Shown here: one piece after another, positions 1 to 7,883 of the stretch
How the letters are laid out: each line of letters begins with the position of its first letter
Position numbering within the stretch: the stretch's first letter is position 1
Source: Streptococcus azizii
GTDB lineage: Bacteria > Bacillota > Bacilli > Lactobacillales > Streptococcaceae
NCBI RefSeq assembly: GCF_001984715.1
Contig: NZ_MSPR01000012.1
Location: 1 to 64,000, forward strand
Length of the DNA stretch: 64,000 nucleotides
Direction: 5' to 3'
The notes under the pieces: generated by a model
What the model saw: the letters and a program-made list of their open reading frames with translations, nothing else
Databases searched by the model: none
Told to the model about the DNA's origin: nothing
Program-made: the position numbers and the translations under genes

Positions 1-11
1 AACCACTACAG

Positions 12-127
12 TTAAGTGACGATAGCCTAGGAGATACACCTGTACCCATGCCGAACACAGCAGTTAAGCCCTAGAACGCCGGAAGTAGTTGGGGGTTGCC
101 CCCTGTGAGATAAGGTAGTTGCTTAGC
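12..127 (+). rRNA. rrf: 5S ribosomal RNA
   Basis: The sequence has the Firmicute 5S core: the CCTGTACCCATGCCGAACAC block, the AGCCCTAGAACGCCGGAAGT block, and 5' and 3' ends that pair into helix I (start TTAAGTGAC, end GTTGCTTAGC). It is followed by tRNA genes, as at the end of a streptococcal rRNA operon. The 16S and 23S genes would lie to the left, outside the window. The ends are placed by helix I pairing and may be off by one or two bases. Confidence 0.95.
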
Positions 128-132
128 GAATA

Positions 133-199
133 GGGAGTTTAGCTTAGTTGAAAGCGAGAGGAGATTGAGTTTTCCTCATTGCCAGCTAAGTGAGCTCCC
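133..199 (+). other. tRNA-Val-like remnant / hairpin between 5S and tRNA-Val
   Basis: This spacer begins with GGGAGTTTAGCTTAGTTG, which closely matches the first 18 bases of the intact tRNA-Val that starts at 207. It ends in GAGCTCCC, which can pair with the start. The middle has an inner hairpin (gagga...tcctc) and no recognisable anticodon arm or T arm. It may be a decayed tRNA gene or a processing hairpin; the sequence does not decide. Confidence 0.35.
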
Positions 200-206
200 C
201 ACCTTT

Positions 207-279
207 GGGAGTTTAGCTCAGCTGGGAGAGCATCTGCCTTACAAGCAGAGGGTCAGCGGTTCGATCCCGTTAACTCCCA
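207..279 (+). tRNA. tRNA-Val (anticodon UAC)
   Basis: A 73-nt cloverleaf. The acceptor arm GGGAGTT pairs with AACTCCC, the D arm contains AGCTCAGCTGGGAGAGC, the anticodon loop is CTTACAA (anticodon TAC), and the T arm is GGTTCGATCC. The discriminator base is A and CCA is not encoded. This is the tRNA that valine T-boxes sense; a T-box and valS lie at 22.3 and 28 kb. Confidence 0.95.
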
Positions 280-284
280 TTTAA

Positions 285-355
285 GCGGGTGTAGTTTAGT
301 GGTAAAACTACAGCCTTCCAAGCTGTTGTCGCGAGTTCGATTCTCGTCACCCGCT
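285..355 (+). tRNA. tRNA-Gly (anticodon UCC)
   Basis: A 71-nt cloverleaf. The acceptor arm GCGGGTG pairs with CACCCGC, the D arm contains AGTTTAGTGGTAAAACT, the anticodon loop is CTTCCAA (TCC), and the T arm is GAGTTCGATTCTC. It lies five bases after tRNA-Val in the same cluster, so it is probably processed from the rRNA operon transcript. Confidence 0.95.
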
Positions 356-390
356 TTTGGACCTCGTGTCCGAATACCAAACACATGTTT

Positions 391-464
<74 letters not shown>

Positions 465-476
465 TTATATCAATAT

Positions 477-548
477 GGTCCGTTGGTCAAGGGGTTAAGA
501 CACCGCCTTTTCACGGCGGTAACACGGGTTCGAATCCCGTACGGACTA
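477..548 (+). tRNA. tRNA-Glu (anticodon UUC)
   Basis: A 72-nt cloverleaf. The acceptor arm GGTCCGT pairs with ACGGACT, the anticodon loop is CTTTTCA (TTC), and the T arm is GGGTTCGAATCCC. It is the last tRNA of the cluster, just before the terminator. Confidence 0.95.
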
Positions 549-556
549 TGATAGTA

Positions 557-579
557 AGAGAGCCAAGGCTCTCTTTTTT
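557..579 (+). terminator. Rho-independent terminator of the rRNA/tRNA operon
   Basis: AGAGAGCC and GGCTCTCT form an 8-bp stem around an AA loop, followed by a run of T. It lies eight bases after tRNA-Glu and so ends the stable-RNA operon. Confidence 0.9.
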
Positions 580-639
580 GTGTCTAGTATAGCTGAAGTA
601 TAAGAAGCGATGTGGTCAGCATTAGCTTCCCTAGAGCTT

Positions 640-895
640 TATACTCTCTAAAAATCAAAAAGATACTTCATCAAGAGTCTCGATTACTGTAGAGAGTAGA
701 TGAAAACTGAACGACCATACAGAGCAAAAGAGCCATCCTACAAGTTGTAGTGATGGCTCTTTTGATACTAATGGAGGTTTTCAGCCTGTTCCCTTGAAAA
801 ATGAAATTAGCGGTGCTAATCTCCTATCCCAGCTTCACAATTTTTAATTATGAAAGCTAGTCTGCTGTTGATTTTTATTGACTATAACTGTCTCT
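640..895. repeat. BOX-like intergenic repeat carrying a hairpin cassette
   Basis: This stretch of the 490-bp gap has no credible gene. The left end (ATACTCTCTAAAAATCAAAA) and right end (GTTGATTTTTATTGACTATA) match the two ends of a BOX-type repeat also seen near 14250, 22250, 30810, 46660 and 48110. In the middle is a strong hairpin at 726-763: 12-bp arms AAAGAGCCATC/GATGGCTCTTT with an inner CTACA/TGTAG. A short block at 772-798 (GGAGGTTTTCAGCCTG...) recurs at 13997-14024. Confidence 0.6.
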
Positions 896-939
896 CTGAG
901 ATGGACTTCTATTTTAGATTAGCAAATATAAAAATGTTT

Positions 940-1048
940 TATATACAATACTTGTATATAAAGTTATTGACAAAGCCAATAACTTTAACTAACTAGCTAT
1001 TGGGCAATATATCTTATTTAAACATAAGTAAATAAGTTTAAATAAGAT
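940..1048 (+). promoter_or_regulatory. Three successive inverted repeats upstream of the TM2/SH3b pair
   Basis: Three perfect palindromes lie in the 130 bp before the TM2 gene. The first spans 940-960, with 9-bp arms TATATACAA/TTGTATATA around a 3-base centre. The second spans 959-987, with 11-bp arms TAAAGTTATTG/CAATAACTTTA; it overlaps a TTGACA hexamer at 967-972. The third spans 1011-1048, with 13-bp arms ATCTTATTTAAAC/GTTTAAATAAGAT and a 12-base loop, and ends ten bases before the ribosome-binding site. They could be operators or 5'-leader stems. No strong -10 hexamer is obvious at the right distance. Confidence 0.6.
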
Positions 1049-1070
1049 TGCTTATAAAAGGAGGTTTTAG

Positions 1071-1526
1071 ATGTCTCATGCTATCATTCAACAGTTTATC
1101 GGATCAAATATCGATAAACTTCCGCAAGATGAGATCGCATTATTACGGTACAGATTAGGCTACCTAACAGAATCAGAATTAAATGGGGTTCTTACTCTTC
1201 CCCTGCGTCAGCCTTTTCTAGCTATGGTCTTTTGTATTTTCTTTAGATATTTAGGAATCCATAGGTTTTATCTTGGGCAGGTTGGACTGGGCTTTCTTCA
1301 TTTATTTTGCCATATATTGATTAGTGCTGTTCTTATCTTCTACGCTCTAGTCTTACAATTTTCATTGAAATCGTGGGGACTTGTTGTAATCATCCTACCG
1401 ACTTGGTTACTCATCTGGTTGATTATGGACATATTTACGATTTGGAACGATACTAAATTAGCAAATTTGGATAAGGTCAATGAACATATCTTATCTATCT
1501 ATTCACATTCAAGAGGGGTTAATTGA
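1071..1526 (+). CDS. TM2 domain-containing membrane protein
   Basis: A 151-residue protein whose centre carries the TM2 signature: a first membrane helix, then G-x-HRFYLGQVGLGFLHLF, then a second long hydrophobic stretch ending in WLIMDIFTIW (about residues 55-125). TM2 proteins are small membrane proteins of mostly unknown role. The 45-residue N-terminal part is soluble and unusual. The start is supported by AAAGGAGG six bases upstream. It overlaps the next gene by one base (TGATG), so the two are translationally coupled. Three palindromes in front suggest dedicated regulation. Confidence 0.85.
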   Translation: MSHAIIQQFIGSNIDKLPQDEIALLRYRLGYLTESELNGVLTLPLRQPFLAMVFCIFFRYLGIHRFYLGQVGLGFLHLFCHILISAVLIFYALVLQFSLKSWGLVVIILPTWLLIWLIMDIFTIWNDTKLANLDKVNEHILSIYSHSRGVN

Positions 1527-2578
1527 TGAAAGAGTCGCAGGAACAATGGATGAATAGTGAACATACTTCAGAGCAAGATTCTATTGACATAGAGTCAAAC
1601 AGAGAAGATCTGTTTAGGTCTGCTTATCAGAATGTAGTCTTGGAAGAAAAAATCTTAGTGAGGGAGGATGAGCAAGTAAACAAGGAGTTACAGAGAGTAG
1701 AAGAAAAGATTGGGGGACTCAGTGATAGATTGTCCAATGAATTAGTGGAATTAGGACTTTCCCGTGATGAATATCAGTATGAGCTGAGCAAAGACAATGT
1801 GATGCGGGATTTGGAGAAGGATATCCAAAAACGGAAGCAAGAAAAGTTACTATATGCAGCAAGTATGGTAGGGATTACGGTCATTCTCTTACTCCTTCCT
1901 CTCTTTTTTAGACAAAAAGACGACAACCTATCCCTATCCTCAAACAGCTTTGTCAGCGAATCGTTTGCCTCTGCGAACTCCAGTTCCAGCTCTAGCTCTT
2001 CCTCGGTGGAAAGTAGTTCCAGCAGCTTTAGTCAGTCTACAAGCCCAACAGCTAGCGTAGAAAGTCCCCCTTCTTCGGCTGTTCAGGAACCAAGATTTGC
2101 TGGTCAAGAATTCTTGGTTCAGGTCTCTGTGACGGATTTAAATATACGAAGTGAGCCACAAGATACATCGAATATAATAGGGAATTGTCCGCCAGGAACC
2201 TATACAATAGTAGAGACACATCGAAACAATGGCTATACCTGGGGAAAGTTAAAATCACGAAAGGGATGGATTGTCCTTGAATATACAGATTATCTAAATG
2301 GCGCAAGTAAGACTAAAGTGGATACTAAAAATCTGACGACCCAGCAGGTAAAAAATTGGGTACGAGCAGCCTATGAGCAACATATTGCTCCTTACGCGAA
2401 TGTCGGTACGATTCGAGAGATTGATGTGCGAAAGGAACAAGATGACTTGGTTTATGCCAGAGTTTATGAAAATCGGCTTCAAGCGGACTTTCTTTTTCGA
2501 GTTTCTGCCGAAGGCTACCTGGAAATGCAGTGGTCAGGGGGGCAGTGGAGGATTCTTTCCCGGGAATATGTTGAGTAG
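1526..2578 (+). CDS. Single-pass membrane protein with Ser-rich linker and bacterial SH3 domain
   Basis: About 350 residues. An N-terminal cytoplasmic part (1-110) is charged and predicted helical. One membrane segment (about 112-128, AASMVGITVILLLLPLFF) follows. A low-complexity serine-rich linker (about 135-190) then leads to an SH3b-type domain (about 195-260; LNIRSEP, WGKLKSRKGWI) and a C-terminal alpha/beta region. The topology places the SH3b domain outside the cell, where such domains often bind cell-wall peptides. Start ATG at 1526 follows AAGAGGGG. It is coupled to the TM2 gene, so the two probably act together at the envelope. No catalytic motif is visible; function unknown. Confidence 0.8.
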   Translation: MKESQEQWMNSEHTSEQDSIDIESNREDLFRSAYQNVVLEEKILVREDEQVNKELQRVEEKIGGLSDRLSNELVELGLSRDEYQYELSKDNVMRDLEKDIQKRKQEKLLYAASMVGITVILLLLPLFFRQKDDNLSLSSNSFVSESFASANSSSSSSSSSVESSSSSFSQSTSPTASVESPPSSAVQEPRFAGQEFLVQVSVTDLNIRSEPQDTSNIIGNCPPGTYTIVETHRNNGYTWGKLKSRKGWIVLEYTDYLNGASKTKVDTKNLTTQQVKNWVRAAYEQHIAPYANVGTIREIDVRKEQDDLVYARVYENRLQADFLFRVSAEGYLEMQWSGGQWRILSREYVE

Positions 2579-2642
2579 TGACGATGGATTGAACGAGAGA
2601 TGGGCTAATAGGAAAGATGAAGCAGAAGGAATATGGAAGTTG

Positions 2643-2957
2643 CTAAAAATGCAACTCATCCGGCAGGAGGATTGTCTCCTGCCCTTTTTTATCAATGACC
2701 AGTAATCTTCGAGGATAGAGGGGATCAAAGGGAATCGGTAAGTCAACGCAGAGAGCCTTGTGATAATGCTCCTGTGAAAAGGTGACAGTTATCATTCCCT
2801 TGTTGTCATGAAGTTGAAATTGAAGAATGGATTTTAGGGGGATGACATGCTTGAGGTAGTTGTCGATGATATACCAGATACTGTCTATGACCTTGCCAGG
2901 TAGCGAAGTAACGGTACTAAAGCTCGCATATCGTCTAGTTGTGTTTGTAAATGCCAT
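2643..2957 (-). CDS. DUF960 family protein
   Basis: A 104-residue soluble protein starting MAFTNTTRRYASFSTV, which resembles the DUF960 family of small Firmicute proteins with no known function. The start at 2957 is chosen because AAAAGGAGCT lies just upstream on the minus strand; a longer reading to 3053 lacks such a site. It follows the phosphatase gene in the same direction with a 59-bp gap. Its 3' end overlaps the terminator of the facing operon. Confidence 0.75.
   Translation of the reverse strand: MAFTNTTRRYASFSTVTSLPGKVIDSIWYIIDNYLKHVIPLKSILQFQLHDNKGMITVTFSQEHYHKALCVDLPIPFDPLYPRRLLVIDKKGQETILLPDELHF
2662..2690 (+). terminator. Terminator of the TM2/SH3b operon, inside the facing DUF960 gene
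   Basis: GGCAGGAG and CTCCTGCC form an 8-bp GC-rich stem around six bases, followed by CTTTTTT on the + strand. It lies about 85 bases after the SH3b stop and within the 3' coding end of the convergent DUF960 gene. Confidence 0.8.
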
Positions 2958-3016
2958 AGTAGCTCCTTTTGTTCGTAAGAAAAAAGCCTGAAAATCAGGT
3001 TTTTCTAGATGCAACT

Positions 3017-3550
3017 TTAACGATTTCGTAGTTCTAAATATCGTTTGTACCAAATATTGACATAGGCTTGAGAGAAGGGACCGCGATTGTTATTGATCCA
3101 ATCCACAAGAATTTTGACATTTTCCTTGAGAATAAAGTCAATGTCTGTTGGATAATTCATCTGTCTACGGTGGCGCTCATATTCATCAACATCTAATAAG
3201 CGTTTTTCTCCATCAACGAAAACTTTAACATCAAGATCATAGTCAATGTACTTGAGGGCTTCATTATCAAGAAGAAAGGGGCTTGCTAGGTTACAATAAT
3301 AAGATACACCATTCTCACGAATCATGGCAATGATATTAAACCAATATTTCTTGTGAAAATAGACAATAGCGGGTTCTCTGGTGACCCAACGCCTGCCGTC
3401 ATTTTCGGTGACCAAGGTATGATTGTTGACACCGATGATAGCATTCTCTGTTGTTTTTAGTACCATGGTATCGCGCCAAGTGCGGTGCAATAAGCCATTG
3501 TGTTTATAACTCTGAATTGTAATAAAGTCGCCTTCTTTTGGTAATTTCAC
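3017..3550 (-). CDS. ntdP: Nucleoside tri-/diphosphatase, DUF402 family (NtdP-like)
   Basis: 177 residues matching the DUF402/YgaC-type phosphatases from end to end: [20 protein letters not shown] at the start, R-x-W-RDTMVL, a central [18 protein letters not shown] segment, and acidic residues in [12 protein letters not shown] and [12 protein letters not shown] that fit the divalent-metal site. Family members hydrolyse nucleoside tri- and diphosphates; the S. aureus enzyme is Ntdp. The start codon is GTG at 3550 with only a weak ribosome site (AGAAAGTTGG). It likely shares a transcript with DUF960. Confidence 0.88.
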   Translation of the reverse strand: MKLPKEGDFITIQSYKHNGLLHRTWRDTMVLKTTENAIIGVNNHTLVTENDGRRWVTREPAIVYFHKKYWFNIIAMIRENGVSYYCNLASPFLLDNEALKYIDYDLDVKVFVDGEKRLLDVDEYERHRRQMNYPTDIDFILKENVKILVDWINNNRGPFSQAYVNIWYKRYLELRNR

Positions 3551-3590
3551 GTGGTTACCAACTTTCTACAATTTAAGTTTAATCCTATCT

Positions 3591-3599
3591 ATTATATCA
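3591..3599 (-). promoter_or_regulatory. Extended -10 element upstream of ntdP
   Basis: The minus strand reads TGATATAAT here, an extended -10 (TGnTATAAT) about 40 bases before the GTG start. The -35 position is poor, as is common with extended -10 promoters. Confidence 0.5.
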
Positions 3600-3657
3600 C
3601 AACTTTTAAAGAATAGGAAAACTTTTTACTGACAGGATTTCTTTGTTCGGAAAAAAG

Positions 3658-4434
3658 TTAGAGATATGCCCGTAGAGAGCTTTTTATCTGCTGGTATTCG
3701 TAGCCCTTGCGCATAAGAGCTTGAGTCAAGCGTTGTTGCAGCTCATAGCCCTCGTATTTGCGACTATACTTGCGGTATTGCTTGTCCAATTCTTTTTGAA
3801 TGAGTTGTTCTTCTAGCTCATCATCTAGTTCTAGCTCAAGACTGTTGATGGCAGTCTGGGCTTGCGAAGAGGAAAAGCCCTTGTTTCGTAAGGATTGAAA
3901 CAATTTATCGTGTAAGGCCCTGTTTGGGAGCTTATGAGCATATGTTTTGGACAATTTCTGGGCAGTACGCTGTGCAATGGGGGAAAAATCAATCTGTTGG
4001 AGTTCTTCGTCAATAAGTACACTAGAAATTCCTTTTTGGGAAAGTTTTTGTTTGAGGACCTGGGGTCCTTTATCCCCGGCTAATTGATGTTGTTCGAGAA
4101 AGGTTTCAACATATTTTCGGTCGTTAATCCAGTTGTTTTCTTCGAGGTTACTCAAAATTTGGGGAATAATGTCCAGATCAATTTCGTGTTTTTCAAGGTA
4201 GTCTTGAACTTCCTTTCGAGTTCGTTGTTTGAAAGAGAGATAATAGAGGGCAAGATTTTTGCCATAGGAGCGTTGAGCAAAGTCCTGGATGGCTGACAAA
4301 TCTTCTAGTGTAATATCCTTATCTTTACTGAGCATAAAGTGGACAATGGTATCTTCGGTAACATAGAGCTGCTTGTCGCTATCTAGCTCCAAGAGATAGA
4401 GGCGCTTTTTCTTTTCAAGTTTGGTGATTTTCAT
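3658..4434 (-). CDS. recX: Recombination regulatory protein RecX
   Basis: 258 residues starting [17 protein letters not shown], as in streptococcal RecX. The helical repeats typical of RecX are visible: [52 protein letters not shown], and a final [31 protein letters not shown]. RecX binds RecA and limits its filament growth. Start ATG at 4434 is preferred over upstream ATG codons because it matches the family and sits right behind a -10 box. It diverges from the methyltransferase gene with only 37 bases between starts. Confidence 0.93.
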   Translation of the reverse strand: MKITKLEKKKRLYLLELDSDKQLYVTEDTIVHFMLSKDKDITLEDLSAIQDFAQRSYGKNLALYYLSFKQRTRKEVQDYLEKHEIDLDIIPQILSNLEENNWINDRKYVETFLEQHQLAGDKGPQVLKQKLSQKGISSVLIDEELQQIDFSPIAQRTAQKLSKTYAHKLPNRALHDKLFQSLRNKGFSSSQAQTAINSLELELDDELEEQLIQKELDKQYRKYSRKYEGYELQQRLTQALMRKGYEYQQIKSSLRAYL

Positions 4435-4440
4435 TCTTTC

Positions 4441-4465
4441 ATTATACACAAAATTTCGGTAAAAT
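4441..4465. promoter_or_regulatory. Back-to-back -10 boxes of recX and the methyltransferase
   Basis: On the minus strand TATAAT (4446-4441) lies six bases before the recX ATG. On the plus strand TAAAAT (4460-4465) lies six bases before the methyltransferase ATG. With usual -10 to start-site spacing, both transcripts would begin at or next to their start codons. Confidence 0.5.
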
Positions 4466-4471
4466 AGTATT

Positions 4472-5830
4472 ATGAATATACAAGTAAAGCAACGGATTAC
4501 CTTAAAAATTAGGAGAATGGGAGTCAATGGTGAGGGAATTGGCTTTTATCAAAAGACCTTGGTCTTTGTACCTGGTGCGTTAAAGGGAGAAGAAGTCTAT
4601 TGTCAGGTGACGGCTGTCAAACGGAACTTTATAGAGGCGCGCTTACTCAAGGTGAATCGAGCTTCCAAGTTTCGGGTGGATCCAGCCTGCCCTTTATATA
4701 AACTCTGTGGTGGTTGTCAAATTATGCACTTGCGTTATGACCAGCAGTTGCATTTCAAGACAGACTTATTGCGACAGGCCCTGAAGAAATTTCAACCGCA
4801 AGGTTTTGAAAACTACGAGATTCGTCCGACCATCGGTATGGAAGAACCAAGCTATTACCGAGCAAAGTTGCAGTTTCAGACCCGTTTGATGAAAGGCCAT
4901 GTTCAGGCAGGCCTATATGCAGAGCATTCTCATCGCTTGATTGCCATTCAGGACTGTTTGGTGCAAGATAAAATGACGCAAAAGGTCATCAATCAGGTAG
5001 GGGTTCTGCTGACCAAGCATCGGATTCCCATTTATGATGAACGACGTGCTGGGGGTATTCGGACTGTTATGGTGCGACGGGCTAGGGAGACTGGGCAGAT
5101 TCAGTTGATTTTTGTGACATCTCGTCAGGTGAATCTGACGAAGTTAGTGGAAGAATTGGTCGGTCAATTCCCAGAGATTGTGACGGTGGCTGTTAACTGG
5201 CATGCTAGAAAATCAAGTGAGATTTACGGAGAAAAAACTGAAATCATCTGGGGGCAAGAGGCGATTGAGGAAGCTGTATTAGACTACGAATTTTCCTTAT
5301 CGCCACGAGCGTTTTACCAGCTGAATCCCGAACAAACACAAGTTCTATACGGTGAGGCTGTCAAGGCATTGGCTCTTCAAGGGCATGAGCAGCTGAGCGA
5401 TGCCTATTGTGGTGTTGGAACCATTGGCTTTGCCTTTGCTAAAAAGGTGAAATCCGTGCGGGGGATGGACCTTATTCCAGAGGCAATCGCAGACGCCAAA
5501 CGCAATGCGGCAAGGTTGGGGCTAAAGAATACCGACTATGAAGTAGGGCGGGCAGAAGACATTATTCCACGCTGGTACAAGGCAGGCTATCGGGCAGATG
5601 CCTTAATCGTTGATCCGCCACGGACAGGACTGGATGAGCAGTTGCTTGAGACAATCGTTCGTTATCAACCAGAAAAAATGGTCTATGTATCATGCAATGT
5701 CTCCACCTTGGCACGGGATTTGGTCCAGCTAGCTAAGGTCTATCAAGTAGACTATATCCAGTCGGTCGATATGTTTCCACATACTGCAAGGACCGAATGT
5801 GTGGTGAAGCTACAGAGACGAAAGGGTTGA
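4472..5830 (+). CDS. rlmD: 23S rRNA (uracil-5-)-methyltransferase, RumA/TrmA family
   Basis: 452 residues. An N-terminal TRAM domain (about 5-60, [20 protein letters not shown]) binds RNA. Cysteines C73, C79, C82 and C162 fit the [4Fe-4S] cluster of RumA enzymes. The C-terminal Rossmann domain has the SAM motif [11 protein letters not shown], the [10 protein letters not shown] motif, and the catalytic cysteine in [14 protein letters not shown]. Family members make m5U in 23S rRNA (U747 and/or U1939). Streptococci carry more than one paralogue, so the exact target, and hence the symbol, is uncertain. The gene diverges from recX and appears monocistronic. Confidence 0.88.
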   Translation: MNIQVKQRITLKIRRMGVNGEGIGFYQKTLVFVPGALKGEEVYCQVTAVKRNFIEARLLKVNRASKFRVDPACPLYKLCGGCQIMHLRYDQQLHFKTDLLRQALKKFQPQGFENYEIRPTIGMEEPSYYRAKLQFQTRLMKGHVQAGLYAEHSHRLIAIQDCLVQDKMTQKVINQVGVLLTKHRIPIYDERRAGGIRTVMVRRARETGQIQLIFVTSRQVNLTKLVEELVGQFPEIVTVAVNWHARKSSEIYGEKTEIIWGQEAIEEAVLDYEFSLSPRAFYQLNPEQTQVLYGEAVKALALQGHEQLSDAYCGVGTIGFAFAKKVKSVRGMDLIPEAIADAKRNAARLGLKNTDYEVGRAEDIIPRWYKAGYRADALIVDPPRTGLDEQLLETIVRYQPEKMVYVSCNVSTLARDLVQLAKVYQVDYIQSVDMFPHTARTECVVKLQRRKG

Positions 5831-5987
5831 GCCATCCGTTCAGTCAGCCTGTTTTTCCTTGCACTCTTACGGTTGAATAGGCCAGCTACTAGGCTTGTAG
5901 GAACCTTCTCACTGGCGCAGGTGATGGGGAGTTTATCCTTCAAGTGAGAAGAAGGATTAGGAAAAGCGGGGCAGATTCTTTTCTAAC

Positions 5988-6033
5988 TTGCAATTAGTGA
6001 GAAAATAGCCTATACTGATAGTGGTTATAACCA
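5988..6033 (+). promoter_or_regulatory. Promoter and palindromic operator of the GntR regulator gene
   Basis: TTGCAA (5988-5993), a 17-base spacer and TATACT (6011-6016) form a good sigma-A promoter. Just downstream, TGGTTATAACCA (6022-6033) is a perfect 12-base palindrome placed where a repressor would block transcription. Its TGGT..ACCA ends fit HutC-type GntR operators, which suggests autorepression. Confidence 0.7.
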
Positions 6034-6051
6034 ATGGAGGGAGTAGATACC

Positions 6052-6783
6052 ATGGCCGATATGTCTAGTACAAAGCCGCTCTATCTTCAATTAGTAGAGA
6101 CACTCGAGACAGAGATTCGAGAGAAGATGGAGGCAAATGAAAAATTACTGTCAGAAAGAGAGCTGACACAGGTGTACGGTGTTAGTCGTATTACTGTCCG
6201 CTTGGCCTTGCAGGAACTTGAAAAAAGAGGACTGGTTTATAAGGTTCATGGTAAGGGGACTTTTGTGTCAGAAGTGGGACATCAAGCGGTTGATCTATCC
6301 ATGACTTACAGCTTTACGGAGCAAATGCGGAGGGTCGGTCGGATTCCCAAAACTCAGATTTTATCGTTTGAGCGGGTTCAAGCGACAGAACCCCTAGCCC
6401 AGCGCTTGCAAGTTGCCATTGGCGATCCGATCTTTGAATTGGAGCGCTTACGCTTGGCAGACGGAATTCCGATGATGCTGGAGCGGACCTACGTACCCGC
6501 CTTGATTTTTGATTCCTTATCCGAAAAGGAACTGCAAACCAGACCCTTATATGAAATCTTTGCAGAGGATTACGATCAGGTCATTCGCCTAGCAGATGAG
6601 GAATTTTATGCTAGTATTGCACTTGAAAATGAAGCGAAATTTCTCGGTATTCATAATGGAGATGCCGTCTTGCACCTCATTCGTAAGACCTACAATGACA
6701 AAAATCGGATCATTGAATACACCTTTAGTATTGCACGTGCTGACCAATTTCGCTACAAGATTAGTCATACGCGTGGAGAGTAA
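6052..6783 (+). CDS. GntR-family (HutC/UTRA) transcriptional regulator
   Basis: 243 residues. The N-terminal winged helix (about 5-75) reads LYLQLVETLETEIREKM...LLSERELTQVYGVSRITVRLALQELEKRGLVYKVHGKGTFVS. The C-terminal UTRA ligand domain (about 95-235) has LERLRLADGIPMMLERTYVP. The fold and operator resemble NagR/YvoA regulators of amino-sugar use, but no target genes lie alongside, so the ligand is unknown. Start 6052 is preferred over 6034 because GGAGGG then lies ten bases upstream. The gene is monocistronic, bounded by a terminator at 6842. Confidence 0.85.
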   Translation: MADMSSTKPLYLQLVETLETEIREKMEANEKLLSERELTQVYGVSRITVRLALQELEKRGLVYKVHGKGTFVSEVGHQAVDLSMTYSFTEQMRRVGRIPKTQILSFERVQATEPLAQRLQVAIGDPIFELERLRLADGIPMMLERTYVPALIFDSLSEKELQTRPLYEIFAEDYDQVIRLADEEFYASIALENEAKFLGIHNGDAVLHLIRKTYNDKNRIIEYTFSIARADQFRYKISHTRGE

Positions 6784-6841
6784 ACCAAAAGAGAAAAGGT
6801 GGACAAGACTAGAAACTTCCCTACATTTGAGGAGGGAATCA

Positions 6842-6874
6842 AAAAAGGCGACTTTCTTCGGAAAATCGTCTTTT
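6842..6874. terminator. Bidirectional terminator between two GntR genes
   Basis: AAAAGGCGACTTTC and GAAAATCGTCTTTT pair over 14 positions with one mismatch around a TTCG loop. Poly-A on the left and poly-T on the right let it work for both converging genes. Confidence 0.75.
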
Positions 6875-7012
6875 CATATTTGCTAGAGTAGTTATCGGAT
6901 GTGCGATACTCGGTGAGTGAAAAGCTCCAGTGGAAGCGGTTGTTGGTCGACTATTGTGAAACAAGGGGGCAGAGAACGTATCCACATCGTGTCGATAGGA
7001 ACGACGCTTCTT

Positions 7013-7723
7013 TTAGTGTTTGTTTGCCACAATTTCAAACTTAAAGAATTTCCAATGTTTGTAGGTCTCAATATATTCTAGCACTTCACCTGTACCCGTT
7101 CGTTTAGTTGTCCGAATTTGAAGGATACTAGGCTCATCATCTGTCATATTGAGGTGGTTGGCCACTTCGGCTGGAGTAGGAAAGATAACCTCGTTGGTTT
7201 CAGAATAGAATTCTTCGGACATATGAAGATTAAAATCCAATTTAAAGCGTTGGTAGATGGACTGAAAATGGCTGAGTGCTGCATCAGGGTCTTTGATGTA
7301 GCGGGCTGGAATATAGGATTGGTGGTAGAGATAAGGCTTATTATCTGTGGAGCGAACACGGATAATTTTATAGTAATGAGCATTTTTACCCAGTTCTAAT
7401 TTTTCCAGAATACGCGGGTCATTGCCTTTTTCACAAGTCAGCACCTCTACGTTATCGTCCTCAAGGGGAAAGATTTCGATGTCTGAAAACTCGACAAGTT
7501 TTCCCTTTCGAGAGCGAGAAACAAAGGTTCCCTTTCCTTGTTGGCGGACCAGATAGCCGTCCTTGACTAGCTCGTTGACAGCCCGAATGACTGTAATGGA
7601 GCTAACGCCGTAGAGTTTGGTCAGTTCAGCCTCAGTATAAAATTTATCGCCGTTTTCAAATTTTCCGGAAATAATCTGATGGCGTAGGTCATCTTGTACT
7701 TGTTGGTATTTTGGTATTTTCAT
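7013..7723 (-). CDS. bgaR: GntR-family regulator of the galactosidase-PTS locus (BgaR-like)
   Basis: 236 residues: a winged helix at about 1-70 (KIPKYQQVQDDLRHQII...YTEAELTKLYGVSSITVIRAVNELVKDGYLVRQQGKGTFVS) and a UTRA domain at about 85-230 (RVRSTDNKPYLYHQSYIPARYI). It diverges from bgaC. In pneumococci a GntR gene of this type sits at the same place and represses bgaC and the linked PTS. Start 7723 is chosen for the AGGAGAAAAAC site; an upstream ATG would add 11 residues. The likely operator is at 7814-7829. Confidence 0.85.
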   Translation of the reverse strand: MKIPKYQQVQDDLRHQIISGKFENGDKFYTEAELTKLYGVSSITVIRAVNELVKDGYLVRQQGKGTFVSRSRKGKLVEFSDIEIFPLEDDNVEVLTCEKGNDPRILEKLELGKNAHYYKIIRVRSTDNKPYLYHQSYIPARYIKDPDAALSHFQSIYQRFKLDFNLHMSEEFYSETNEVIFPTPAEVANHLNMTDDEPSILQIRTTKRTGTGEVLEYIETYKHWKFFKFEIVANKH

Positions 7724-7813
7724 GTTTTTCTCCTCTAACGAATATTTCTCAAACATCTCACTATACTTATTATACTAAATTTTTATGAAAATAGAAAATT
7801 TTTTAAAAAAACA

Positions 7814-7871
7814 ACTGGACATAACCAGTAGAATGTGTTAATATATTGATAGAGATAAGAAAACGATTACA
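7814..7871 (+). promoter_or_regulatory. bgaC promoter with GntR-type operator and cre site
   Basis: TGGACA (7816-7821), a 17-base spacer and TAATAT (7839-7844) form the promoter. The inverted repeat ACTGG-N6-CCAGT (7814-7829) overlaps the -35 and is a candidate operator for the divergent regulator. AGAAAACGATTACA (7858-7871) matches the catabolite-response element TGWAANCGNTNWCA at all but the first position, which points to CcpA repression. The ribosome site AAGGAGGGGT follows directly. Confidence 0.75.
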
Positions 7872-7883
7872 AGGAGGGGTGTA

